The notes under the pieces are model-generated. The model was not told where the DNA came from, did not search any database, and saw only the letters and a program-made list of their open reading frames with translations. Source: S139-23 sp047639315 (GTDB lineage: Bacteria; Planctomycetota; GCA-002687715; DRQF01). Taken from it: a stretch of 64,000 nt of DNA. This document shows positions 44,656 through 52,612 of this stretch, in pieces (positions within the stretch are counted from its first letter, which is position 1; every line of letters starts with the position of its first letter). Location: NCBI GenBank assembly GCA_047639315.1, contig JBLINQ010000001.1, positions 34,856 through 98,855 on the forward strand, given 5' to 3'. A program made the translations under genes and the position numbers.

Positions 44656-45340
44656 CGCGCAATCCAAGATGGAGTTAGCACGGATCAAAGAGCAGTTTGA
44701 TCGAAGAGATCAGGAGGTTGTCGAGCATGAGAAAGTGCAGGCCTACTTTGATGGTTGTCGCCATCGAGTGCGCCGGCAACTCCTGCACACTTGCCTCAAA
44801 GCGGATGCCAAACTTCTGGATGTTGGATGTGGGGCCGGAGATTGGCTCGTAGCGCTCAAGGATGAAGGAGCGTTGGAGCATAACCTCCATGGGATTGACC
44901 AGTCCGAGAGTCGTTGTGAACGGGCACGAGAGCGATTGCCTAAGGCCCAGGTGATCACCGGGTCGGCGAGTCAGTTAGATTTTGAATCTGGCGCATTCGA
45001 CGGCCTCGTTCTTTCACTGGTCTTGTCGTCAATTCATACGAGCGAACTGCGCCAGGCAGTCATTGATGAGGCTTGGCGCGTGCTGGCCCCAGGGGGTTGG
45101 CTCCTCGTTCATGATCTCCATCGGTCGCGGCCCGGCGGTGACGCCCGGGCGACGCCATTTCGTCAAGTTCGAGCCATGCTCGGTGAGCGATCCGAGGTTA
45201 GCGAGCATAAAGAACTCATTTTGCTACCCCCAATAGCTCGGTTCTTTGGACCTAAAGCCATGGGGGTGGTACAAATTCTTGAGCGCATCCCATTCTTGAG
45301 GGGTCACTGGATGGCGCGTTTCGATAAGGAGCTGTCGTGA
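44648..45340 (+). CDS. Class I SAM-dependent methyltransferase
   Basis: 230 residues from GTG 44648. Motif I LLDVGCGAGDW, post I GIDQSESRCERARERL, motif II FDGLVLSLVLSSIHTSE, motif III VLAPGGWLLVHDL. Probably methylates a sugar, glycolipid or precursor made by the operon. Overlaps the preceding GT by eight bases and the next aminotransferase by four (GTGA). Confidence 0.85.
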   Translation: MTDAQSKMELARIKEQFDRRDQEVVEHEKVQAYFDGCRHRVRRQLLHTCLKADAKLLDVGCGAGDWLVALKDEGALEHNLHGIDQSESRCERARERLPKAQVITGSASQLDFESGAFDGLVLSLVLSSIHTSELRQAVIDEAWRVLAPGGWLLVHDLHRSRPGGDARATPFRQVRAMLGERSEVSEHKELILLPPIARFFGPKAMGVVQILERIPFLRGHWMARFDKELS

Positions 45341-46482
45341 CTTCAATATCAGTCCCATTTCATCGCCCTTGGCTCGGGCAAGAAGAGTCGGATGCCGTAG
45401 CAGCTGTTCTGCATTCTGGCTGGGTAACCGCTGGCCCGAAAGTCGATGAATTCGAGGCTCTGTGCGCCGAGAAACTGGGCTGCGCTCACGTTCTGGCGGT
45501 ATCCTCTTGCACGGCTGGTCTTGAGCTTGCTTTGTTGACCGAGGGAATCGGTGCTGGTGATGAAGTCATCACGACACCCCTGACCTTTGTAGCTACCGCG
45601 GCGTCGGTGTGGCGGGTTGGCGCAAAAGCCATTCTCGTCGATATCGATCCAAATACCGGCATCATCGATATCCTGGAAGTCGCCAAGGCGATCACTCCCA
45701 ACACAAAAGCGATCATGCCGGTGCACCTCAACGGTTATCCAGCGCCGATGGAAAAACTCAAGGCCCTTGCCGAACAGCACAACCTCGTCATCATTGATGA
45801 CGCCGCCCATGCCTTTGGCAGCGCTACGGGGAACGGGAACATCGGCGCTTTGGGCACCTACTCGGCATTCAGTTTCTACGCCAACAAGAACTTCACGACG
45901 GGCGAGGGCGGCCTCCTCACGCTGCCGACAGAAGCGGCAAAAAAGCGCGCCAAAATGTTAAGGCTTCACGGTATCGACAAGGATGCCTGGAAACGCGAGG
46001 GTGGCGAAGGCTTCCGTTTCTATGACGTTGTCGAAGTTGGCCTCAAAGCCAACATGTCAGATATGGCCGCGGCCGTTGGTGTCGTTCAATTGTCCAAGTG
46101 GCCCGAGATGGTCAGCCGAAGAGAGCATATCCGCGAGCGCTACGACGAGGCCTTCTCAGCTCTTACTGCTTTGAAGTTACCCCCTCGACCAAGAGAAGGG
46201 GTTCACGCTTGGCATGTCTATGCCCCTCAATTCACCCAATGCACCGACCAGACACGGGATGAGTTCATCGATGTGCTTCATGCCCAAGGAGTCGGGACGA
46301 GCGTTCACTTTAAACCTCTCCATCTCCTATCAGGGCCGAGCCAGAAGCTCGGTTCAAATCTCGGTGATTTTCCTCACGCTGAGGCCTACTACAATTCTCA
46401 TGTGTCGCTCCCGATCTTCCCCACAATGACCGAGGAAGAGATTGATCACGTTATTGGCACCGTTCAAGGTTGGTGTTCATGA
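45337..46482 (+). CDS. DegT/DnrJ/EryC1/StrS-family sugar aminotransferase
   Basis: 381 residues from GTG 45337. Fold-type I PLP enzyme that aminates a nucleotide-linked 4-keto sugar. Lysine K184 in FYANKNFTTGEGG forms the Schiff base; DDAAHAFGS binds the phosphate; AVSSCTAGLELAL and HFKPLHLL are also typical. Homologues include PglE, ArnB and PseC. Together with the dehydratase at 47081 it would make a 4-amino-4,6-dideoxy sugar. Translationally coupled to its neighbours (GTGA before, ATGA after). Confidence 0.9.
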   Translation: MTSISVPFHRPWLGQEESDAVAAVLHSGWVTAGPKVDEFEALCAEKLGCAHVLAVSSCTAGLELALLTEGIGAGDEVITTPLTFVATAASVWRVGAKAILVDIDPNTGIIDILEVAKAITPNTKAIMPVHLNGYPAPMEKLKALAEQHNLVIIDDAAHAFGSATGNGNIGALGTYSAFSFYANKNFTTGEGGLLTLPTEAAKKRAKMLRLHGIDKDAWKREGGEGFRFYDVVEVGLKANMSDMAAAVGVVQLSKWPEMVSRREHIRERYDEAFSALTALKLPPRPREGVHAWHVYAPQFTQCTDQTRDEFIDVLHAQGVGTSVHFKPLHLLSGPSQKLGSNLGDFPHAEAYYNSHVSLPIFPTMTEEEIDHVIGTVQGWCS

Positions 46483-47084
46483 GCGCATTGGTCAAACGAT
46501 CATTCGATGTGCTTGTCGCACTCACGGCCTTGGTTTTCTTGATGCCGGTGATGGCTCTTGTCACGCTCTTCGTTCTCATCTTCGATCACCCTCCGGTCTT
46601 TTTTCTCCAGGAGCGCATCTGCCGGGCGGGAAAACCGTTTGTTCTGGTGAAATTCAGAACCATGCGCGCAGAAGATGGCCCTGAAATTACCAGCCAAGAC
46701 GATAAGAGGAAAACACCCTTGGGTTCTTTTCTCAGGCGCTATCGCTTGGATGAACTGCCCCAGCTCGTCCATGTTCTAAGAGGCGAGATGAGTTTGGTCG
46801 GCCCACGCCCGGAGGTGCCAAAGTTCATTGATCACACCAATCCAGATCAAGCGGTTGTCTTGTCTGTCCGACCGGGTTTAGTGGACCCCGCCGTCTTGGC
46901 CTATTTCAACGAAGAAGAAAAACTGCGTGGTGTTGATGATCCCGAACAATATTATTGTGAGAAGCTTCGGCCTCGTAAGCTGGCACTCTCAGCCAGTTAT
47001 GTCGAGACCGCTGGCTTCTGGAGCGATCTCCGTCTTCTTTTTGCAGCCACTTGGCGCATCTTTGGTTTAGGAAATCAATCATGA
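46479..47084 (+). CDS. Small polyprenyl-phosphate sugar-1-phosphate transferase (PglC type)
   Basis: 201 residues from ATG 46479 (ATGA overlap). One N-terminal membrane hairpin (about 14-38), then the monotopic PGT signature KFRTM, DELPQLVHVLRGEMSLVGPRPEVP and VRPGLVDPAV-like motif. No additional N-terminal four-helix domain of WbaP/WcaJ type, so this is the short PglC-like form. It loads the first sugar phosphate onto undecaprenyl phosphate, which initiates glycan assembly at the inner membrane. Confidence 0.9.
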   Translation: MSALVKRSFDVLVALTALVFLMPVMALVTLFVLIFDHPPVFFLQERICRAGKPFVLVKFRTMRAEDGPEITSQDDKRKTPLGSFLRRYRLDELPQLVHVLRGEMSLVGPRPEVPKFIDHTNPDQAVVLSVRPGLVDPAVLAYFNEEEKLRGVDDPEQYYCEKLRPRKLALSASYVETAGFWSDLRLLFAATWRIFGLGNQS

Positions 47085-48040
47085 CGAATGATCCGGGCTT
47101 TGATGTGCCCTTGACCCCAAACGAGATTGAGGTGTTCCTTGGCCGACCGGAGACAGATATCCCGTTGTCTGATCTGCCGCCCCAAAAAATCTTGGTGACT
47201 GGCGCCGGCGGTAGCATCGGCCGAGCTTTGACCATCTCACTTCTCGAGAACGGGCACACGGTTACCGCCCTTGATAAGAATGAGAATGGCCTCTTTCTTC
47301 TTCATCAGCTCTGTGTTGAGAATAAAAAAGAGATCCTTCCCGAGTTTCTCGTTTTGAATCTGGGGGCTTACATCTATATCACTGAGCACCTCAGGGCGAA
47401 CGCATATGATGTTGTCATCCATGCCGCGGCCCACAAGCACGTGGGCATGATGGAGCTCAACGCTGTCGAATGCCGACGGAACAACCTGGAGCACAGCCTT
47501 AATCTATTCCAGCAGGCCGGTAAGGCTGATGTCAAGCGCTTCGTTTTCCTATCCACAGACAAGGCGGTTGACCCCATCGGTGTGATGGGGAAATCAAAGC
47601 ACGAAGCGGAACGGCACCTGGCTCATTTCGCAGCGTCATCTACCATGACCCTCACAACCATGCGCCTGCCAAATGTTCTTGGCTCTGATGGCAGTGTGAC
47701 ACAGATTTTTCGCAGGCAACTGGGCCTCGGACGACCTCTTTCGATTACCAACCCGGAGGCGGCTCGTCTTTTCATCTCTCCGCATCAGGCAACTCAACTC
47801 ATCATGACGGCCTTGCACGAGAATCATGTTGGCACACGTGTGCCAGCTCACGTGGAGCGACTCACGGTTCTCGATCTTGCCAAACGTGCGCATTCACTTT
47901 GGGGCCTTGGCGCCGAAGTAGAAATGGTCGCCACTGGTTTAGGTGCCGGAGAAAGATTGGAAGAGAAACTCGTTGCCCCTGATGAAGTCGAATCGCCGAG
48001 CCAAAACCCTTCGCTTACCGCAGTCACCAAAGCCGGATGA
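47081..48040 (+). CDS. NAD-dependent nucleotide-sugar 4,6-dehydratase, CapD/PglF-like
   Basis: 319 residues from ATG 47081 (ATGA overlap). An N-terminal GAGGSIGR Rossmann motif, ALDKNENGL, then HAAAHKHVGMMELN and STDKAVDPIGVMGKSKHEAE. The active-site Tyr of ordinary SDRs is replaced by Met (MGxxK), as in the PglF/WbpM/CapD group. Unlike full-length PglF it lacks N-terminal membrane helices. It should make the UDP-4-keto-6-deoxy sugar used by the aminotransferase at 45337. Confidence 0.88.
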   Translation: MTNDPGFDVPLTPNEIEVFLGRPETDIPLSDLPPQKILVTGAGGSIGRALTISLLENGHTVTALDKNENGLFLLHQLCVENKKEILPEFLVLNLGAYIYITEHLRANAYDVVIHAAAHKHVGMMELNAVECRRNNLEHSLNLFQQAGKADVKRFVFLSTDKAVDPIGVMGKSKHEAERHLAHFAASSTMTLTTMRLPNVLGSDGSVTQIFRRQLGLGRPLSITNPEAARLFISPHQATQLIMTALHENHVGTRVPAHVERLTVLDLAKRAHSLWGLGAEVEMVATGLGAGERLEEKLVAPDEVESPSQNPSLTAVTKAG

Positions 48041-49311
48041 CAAACATGGAGATCGAAAAAGTCGAGACCGAAGGTGATGTGACGATCGTCACATTGACAG
48101 GTTCGATTTTTCGATTTACGCCTACAGAAATCTGCGTCACCACCAGGATCCCAGCGGAATTCTCTGTCGGTGTCATCAGGCTTGAGCCTCATGCTCGATG
48201 GCACGTCCAAGGTTGGACTCGTGACGAACTCACCGCACAACGTGATAAACAGCAACTGTCCTTGGGTTCTGATGGCTTCTTGCGCATCGATAGCACCGGG
48301 TCGATGCCGGTCGAATTTAGGCCGTCGTTCTCCATCACCGATACAAGCGAAAACACGTTAGCAACTGATCTTCGAGGCAAGGGTTTTGGCTGTGGACTCT
48401 ATCGCTTACCGGGAACGTCATTTGAAAAAAATCGAATCAGGCAGACGATGGATGAGACCCATCCCTTTTTCTTCCACGTCTTTCCACCACGCCATCCAGA
48501 CAAGACAGCATTCACCAAGCGTATTGCCCATGAAGGCCGTCCTCAAAAGGGCCGCGCTTATCCCAATGACGAGCTGATTCGAAAAGTCGCTAAGCACGCC
48601 AAGATTCTTGCTCTGCACGCCTATTTTTGGGCCGAAGAAAACCCCAAGCTTCGGCCCAAGTTAAGTCGCTATCGTTTCCGTAAATGCCCTTGGCTCTCGG
48701 CAATACATCGACCAGAAGATGAAGCTGAATTGGAACGGGTGATGGCGACGGCGCGAGTCGAAGGCATGAAGTTCGTGCCTTATGTGTCGCCGCGCTATTC
48801 GACCGCTCCTGACATTCACGCCGAACTGAGCCGTCTCATGTCTCTTTATAACTTTGACGGGTTTTACCTGGACGGCTTAAGAGGCAACTTCGTCGATCAA
48901 CGCAATTTCATCAGAGCCCTCAGGCAAGATCTGGGCCAAGATTCCATTATCTATCTCAATGGCACCACCCAGCCTTTCGACACCGCCAGGATCACCGCGC
49001 CATTCATTGACGCTCACTGCGACTATGTCCTCAGAGGCGACTCTGGTCGTGCCGGCTTGGGGCGTGACGACTTTCTTCGCCTTTGTGTTTCTGGTCAAGG
49101 TGCCGGCAACCAGGTCGGTGTGTGGTGTCACTACGGCTCCTCTGGTTTCCCTTTCCCCTTCGACCGTGTCCCATCTCTTTCAGACCAACGGGGCGCCCAC
49201 GCTCAACAAGTCCAGCTTTGGCGCCGTTCATTTTGGTGGCCCGGAGCTGCCGCCCTTAAGAAGTTTGATGATCTTCAGTTCGAGTTGCAGGCGGATCAGT
49301 CTCTTCCATAA
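48037..49311 (+). CDS. Putative glycosidase-like (TIM-barrel) protein, end of glycan operon
   Basis: 424 residues, ATGA overlap with the dehydratase gene. The N-terminal part (about 1-160) is beta-rich, as in carbohydrate-binding domains. The second half has strand-helix units such as ILALHAYFWAEENPK, GMKFVPYVSPRYSTAPDIH and LYNFDGFYLDGLRGNFVDQRNF, reminiscent of GH-type TIM barrels where the Asp in DGFYLDGL would be catalytic or substrate-binding. No family assigned. No signal peptide is visible. It may trim or bind the operon's glycan. Confidence 0.62.
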   Translation: MTNMEIEKVETEGDVTIVTLTGSIFRFTPTEICVTTRIPAEFSVGVIRLEPHARWHVQGWTRDELTAQRDKQQLSLGSDGFLRIDSTGSMPVEFRPSFSITDTSENTLATDLRGKGFGCGLYRLPGTSFEKNRIRQTMDETHPFFFHVFPPRHPDKTAFTKRIAHEGRPQKGRAYPNDELIRKVAKHAKILALHAYFWAEENPKLRPKLSRYRFRKCPWLSAIHRPEDEAELERVMATARVEGMKFVPYVSPRYSTAPDIHAELSRLMSLYNFDGFYLDGLRGNFVDQRNFIRALRQDLGQDSIIYLNGTTQPFDTARITAPFIDAHCDYVLRGDSGRAGLGRDDFLRLCVSGQGAGNQVGVWCHYGSSGFPFPFDRVPSLSDQRGAHAQQVQLWRRSFWWPGAAALKKFDDLQFELQADQSLP

Positions 49312-49373
49312 CGAGACGGCAATGGAGCTTCCTTGGCATTGATGACGTGGAACTCTGCCGAGGCCCCTCAATG

Positions 49374-49410
49374 AAAAACGCCCCTCACATTCCTTGGAAC
49401 ATGAAGGGCG
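49374..49410 (-). terminator. Terminator of the selenoprotein gene
   Basis: Stem CGCCCCTCACATTCC (49379-49393) pairs with GGAACATGAAGGGCG (49396-49410), allowing a few G-U pairs; on the minus strand it is followed by five T (complement of 49374-49378). It lies 19 bases past the stop at 49429. Confidence 0.72.
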
Positions 49411-49428
49411 CTTAGATTGTCTTAACCC

Positions 49429-50487
49429 TTATTTGAGCTTCTTGGCAACACTCATCGCCGCCGACCAAGCTTTGGCGAAAGGCTGGCCGATCGCGGTAGG
49501 CCATTTTGTCTTTGGGTTGGCCTTGATCTTCTTGAGTAAGGCCTTTTGTCCGGGGGAGAGCCAATAGCTGGTTTGTGTCAGGCCGGCGTTGATACGAGTG
49601 GCCTGGGTTTCGGTGACGGGCAGATACTTCAGTGCGCCTTGGCTCATGTAGTACTTGTTGTCCTGGACCCAACGAATCTTGCCGGCGCCTCGGTCCTGAA
49701 CACGCTTCGTGTACTTAAGAGCGACTTTCTTTTGAGCCGGGGTGCACGCGAAGATTGGCTCGGCGCATCGTTTGGTAGCCGCGACCTTGGCCAAGTCATT
49801 GTAGGTGGTGACACGAGGGTCGAACTTGACTTCGACGACTTCGACCTTTCCTAACCAACCTGGACGAGTCGAGATGATTCCCTTTTTGAGGCCGAACTCG
49901 GCCTCACCCACCCAATATCATGTCATACCGAAAACAGCAGTTTCATAAGGAGTCGGCTTGGTGCTGTTGTTGAGGGCCATCAATTCGATATAGCCGGGGA
50001 CTGTCTTGCCGCGGGCCTTCAAGCCGTCGACGATTTGCTTGACCAAATCTCGGCCGTTGTGCCAGTTGGCACTACGCTTGACGATGTCCTTGCGTGCCGG
50101 GTCGATGATGCGGGTGACAGGGTAATTCCATGTCGGCTCTTTGAACGCTTTGACAAGGGTGGCGTCTTTGCCGCCGACATTGTTGTAGATGCAGCACGGA
50201 ACAAAGTTGCTCTCGATGGCGTCGACAATTTGTGGGTCACTCAGAACCTGAGTACCGAAATCACGGCAGCCTTGTCAGCCGGGGACTTCTTGAAACAGGA
50301 GGAAGACATCTTGCTTCTTCTGCTTTGCCAACTTGATGGCTGCGTCGAGATCCCGACCCCAAGAAACTAAGCCTAACTCCACGGGGTTGCCGTTGGCCAC
50401 GTCTAAGCTTGCGTCGGTCTGCTTCATCGATGTCAATAGGACGGCGCAGATGCACAAGGTTGGAATGAGAATGATGAGTCTGTTCAT
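49429..50487 (-). CDS. Two-selenocysteine thioredoxin-like/MsrA-like fusion selenoprotein
   Basis: Read through two in-frame TGA codons (50275-50277 and 49918-49920), ATG 50487 to 49429 gives one 352-residue protein. A signal or anchor peptide (MNRLIILIPTLCICAVLL) is followed by a thioredoxin-like domain. Its active site reads FQEVPG-Sec71-QGCRDFG, a Sec-x-x-Cys pair, matching the VPGUxT-type thioredoxin-like selenoprotein motif I know of. The second domain is MsrA-like: MT-Sec190-YWVGEAEFG, where MsrA has GCFWGxE, then GIISTRPGW and KVEVVEVKFDP. The frame between the TGAs was checked codon by codon and contains no other stop. Each TGA is followed by a SECIS-like hairpin. It probably reduces methionine sulfoxide or peroxides outside the cytoplasm. 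Nothing in the window encodes SelA, SelB, SelD or tRNA-Sec. Confidence 0.82.
49888..49905 (-). promoter_or_regulatory. SECIS-like hairpin after the second TGA
   Basis: On the minus strand GAGGCCG-AGTT-CGGCCTC, seven perfect pairs with a GU-containing loop, begins 12 bases after TGA 49918-49920 and places the loop at base 20. Bacterial SECIS loops usually lie 16-37 bases after UGA and carry a G early in the loop. The sequence also encodes the protein, so coincidence cannot be excluded. Confidence 0.6.
50234..50256 (-). promoter_or_regulatory. SECIS-like hairpin after the first TGA
   Basis: On the minus strand GGTACTCAG-GTT-CTGAGTGACC forms nine pairs with one bulged G; the loop starts 28 bases after TGA 50275-50277. 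The top, CAGGTTCTG, resembles the E. coli fdhF SECIS top CAGGTCTG. It lies in the expected window for SelB binding. Confidence 0.6.
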
Positions 50488-50565
50488 GGCTTCATAGTAA
50501 CCGGAAGTGCCCAAGTTCTTACGAGGAAAAATGCCCCATGACTGGTGGTGCCAGAAAAGAGGGCA

Positions 50566-51483
50566 TCAAAGTTGCTTGAGGTTCTCTGATCTTGGATGCT
50601 GAACTAGTTTTCCCGAATGAAATTGTCCGTTCATCGCCCGCTTTCGCCAGGCCTTGGTTGCATCGTAGAACTTCAATTCTGTATCAATCGTGGAGAGAAT
50701 CAGCCCGGCGCCGTTACGCCGCAAGCGCTCAGTGATCACGCCATCGGGTCGGACCACGAAGGTGGCCCACGTGCTTTCCTTGGCCGAGGAATTCGTCGCG
50801 CTAATCCACAAGTAGTTTGATTGGGCCCGTGTTTGTATGGCGGCGGGCATCGTGATCGCTGGGTAGTTTGTGCCGTGATTCCACTTGTGGTTTTTGGGGC
50901 CGACCTCTTTTTCCATCATCTTGAGCCGAGCCTTGGTGAGATTACCGGCGTGAAAAGAATGAAAGACAACCTCAACGTTCAGTTTCTTCATTTCACGATA
51001 AAGCTCGGGGTAACGGTATTCATGACAGATCAGGACGCCACATTTTACGCCCTTCACCGTGAATGTCGTGACGTGATTGCCTGGCGTGAAGTGAGCAAGC
51101 TCAACGTTCTTGCCGTTTTCGTCCGAGGCACAAAAACGCTTGTCATAGCGTGTCACGATCTTACCGCGACTGCTGATGACGTAGACCGAGTTGTGAGGTT
51201 TGAGCTGTCCAGAAAGGGGGTGGCATGAGCCCAATACGAGATAGATACCCGAGGCTTTGGCTTGCTCCATGACCCCTATGGTCGAGGCCTTGAGCGACGC
51301 CCAATCGAAACCGGCGAAGGACTTGAAATCAGATAAAGCGTAGCCCGATAGGGCGCCTTCACAGAAGTGGACGACGTCGGCACCTTCGGCCGCCGCTTGG
51401 CGAATCTGCCGACATATATGGGATTCGTTTTTCTTGATGTCGGCACCGACAGGGAATTGGCAGGAGGCGATCTTCAATTTCAT
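50566..51483 (-). CDS. Carbon-nitrogen hydrolase (nitrilase superfamily)
   Basis: 305 residues from ATG 51483, with GAGG about nine bases upstream; the frame is open to 51504. The catalytic triad E42 (FCEGALSGY), K115 (RYDKRF) and C153 (LICHEYRYPE) is complete. The family includes amidases, ureidases and nitrilases that hydrolyse C-N bonds. Specificity cannot be inferred. Cytoplasmic. Lies 78 bases upstream of the selenoprotein gene on the same strand, so co-transcription is possible. Confidence 0.9.
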   Translation of the reverse strand: MKLKIASCQFPVGADIKKNESHICRQIRQAAAEGADVVHFCEGALSGYALSDFKSFAGFDWASLKASTIGVMEQAKASGIYLVLGSCHPLSGQLKPHNSVYVISSRGKIVTRYDKRFCASDENGKNVELAHFTPGNHVTTFTVKGVKCGVLICHEYRYPELYREMKKLNVEVVFHSFHAGNLTKARLKMMEKEVGPKNHKWNHGTNYPAITMPAAIQTRAQSNYLWISATNSSAKESTWATFVVRPDGVITERLRRNGAGLILSTIDTELKFYDATKAWRKRAMNGQFHSGKLVQHPRSENLKQL

Positions 51484-51614
51484 TATATTTTTCCTCAGTA
51501 GCAACTTACGTCATCATCTCGTTCTCTGCCAGATGGTCGAAGGCAACATCGGGATTGAAGTCGGACCAGATATAAGCAAGTATGCTCCTTGCCCAGATTC
51601 CATAGGAGTTGGCC

Positions 51615-52055
51615 ATGAAGACGATTGTTGTGTCGAAAGAAATTGCTGCGCCGGTAGCCAATGTGTTTCAAACGATCTCGGACATCCGAAATTTTTCAGA
51701 GGTGCTTCCGCATATCACTGGCTATGAGTTCTTGTCCGAAACGAAACATGGGATAGGGACTCGCTTCGTTGAAACGCGTATGATGAAGAACAACGAGCAC
51801 AAGACTGAGTTGGAAGTGACCGAGTTCGAAGAGAATTCTCATGTGCGGATGGTAGCTGACAGCAACGATACGATTTGGGATACGACGTTTAAGACTTCGG
51901 AAACGGATGGCGTTACGACGCTCACATTGAGCATGGATGCCTATTCCCACCGATGGGCCTGTCGGATCGTCAACTTCTTGTTTCGCGGGATGATCGCAAA
52001 GTCCGTAAATACCGACATGCAGATCGTGAAGAGGCATCTCGAGAATCAGGCGTAG
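51615..52055 (+). CDS. SRPBCC (START-like) superfamily protein
   Basis: 146 residues from ATG 51615, preceded by AGGAG at six bases. Typical polyketide-cyclase/SRPBCC pattern: VSKEIAAPVANVFQTISDIRNFSEVLPHI, TRFVETRMM, and FKTSETDGVTTLTLSMD followed by a long C-terminal helix. It binds a hydrophobic ligand in its cavity; ligand unknown. Divergent from the nitrilase gene (131 bases between starts). Confidence 0.85.
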   Translation: MKTIVVSKEIAAPVANVFQTISDIRNFSEVLPHITGYEFLSETKHGIGTRFVETRMMKNNEHKTELEVTEFEENSHVRMVADSNDTIWDTTFKTSETDGVTTLTLSMDAYSHRWACRIVNFLFRGMIAKSVNTDMQIVKRHLENQA

Positions 52056-52061
52056 AGCACC

Positions 52062-52574
52062 TTATTTGGCGCCAGAGCGGGGGAGAGCCCAGCGAAGCGA
52101 CTCTTCCGTTTCCTTCGACCGAACGAATCCAAGTTTCTCAAGAACCCGCATCGAAGCCATGGCATCATCGCCGGACTTCAAGGTGCCAGCCTCGATTTGG
52201 GTGACTCGTTTGTCTTCCCACGCATGATCGATCAAAGCCTGGGCAAACTCTGTAGCAAAACCTTTCCCTCGTTGTTCCGGCATGATGCCGTAGCCGATCT
52301 CGACCTGACCGCCAGCGCCTGGCTTGCCGCCATAGCCACCTTCGCCAATCAGGGTGCGGCTTTCTTCTAAGACGACTAACCAAGTGCCCCAACCGAGAAG
52401 CTCAGGGTCGACCTTCAGAGGCTCATGGAAGTAGGATATCGACTCGGGGAAAAGGGGCCAATTCTCGGGAATGCGTGCCTTCAACCGGAGCGCCAAATGC
52501 TCTCGCCCTTTGTCGAGCGCTTCAAAGATCTCCAATGTGCATGGGATCAAGGTGAGGCGGCTTGTTTTGATCAT
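52062..52574 (-). CDS. GNAT-family N-acetyltransferase (RimJ/RimL-like)
   Basis: 170 residues. Acetyl-CoA-binding motif A is seen in GYGIMPEQRGKGFATEFAQA, with the following strand TQIEAGTLKSGDDAMASMRVLEKLGF. Overall N-terminus MIKTSRLTLIPCT is characteristic of RimJ/RimL-like enzymes, which acetylate N-termini or small molecules. Substrate unknown. Convergent with the SRPBCC gene, six bases apart. Confidence 0.88.
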   Translation of the reverse strand: MIKTSRLTLIPCTLEIFEALDKGREHLALRLKARIPENWPLFPESISYFHEPLKVDPELLGWGTWLVVLEESRTLIGEGGYGGKPGAGGQVEIGYGIMPEQRGKGFATEFAQALIDHAWEDKRVTQIEAGTLKSGDDAMASMRVLEKLGFVRSKETEESLRWALPRSGAK

Positions 52575-52612
52575 GTCGTTCTCAGTTACAGGCGATGAAC
52601 TGCCGAGGTTGC

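Noticed and set aside
49429..49911. A separate 160-codon gene, and 50275-50514 as a separate small secreted protein
   Set aside because: Both are parts of one frame separated by TGA at redox-active positions; taken together they form the selenoprotein.
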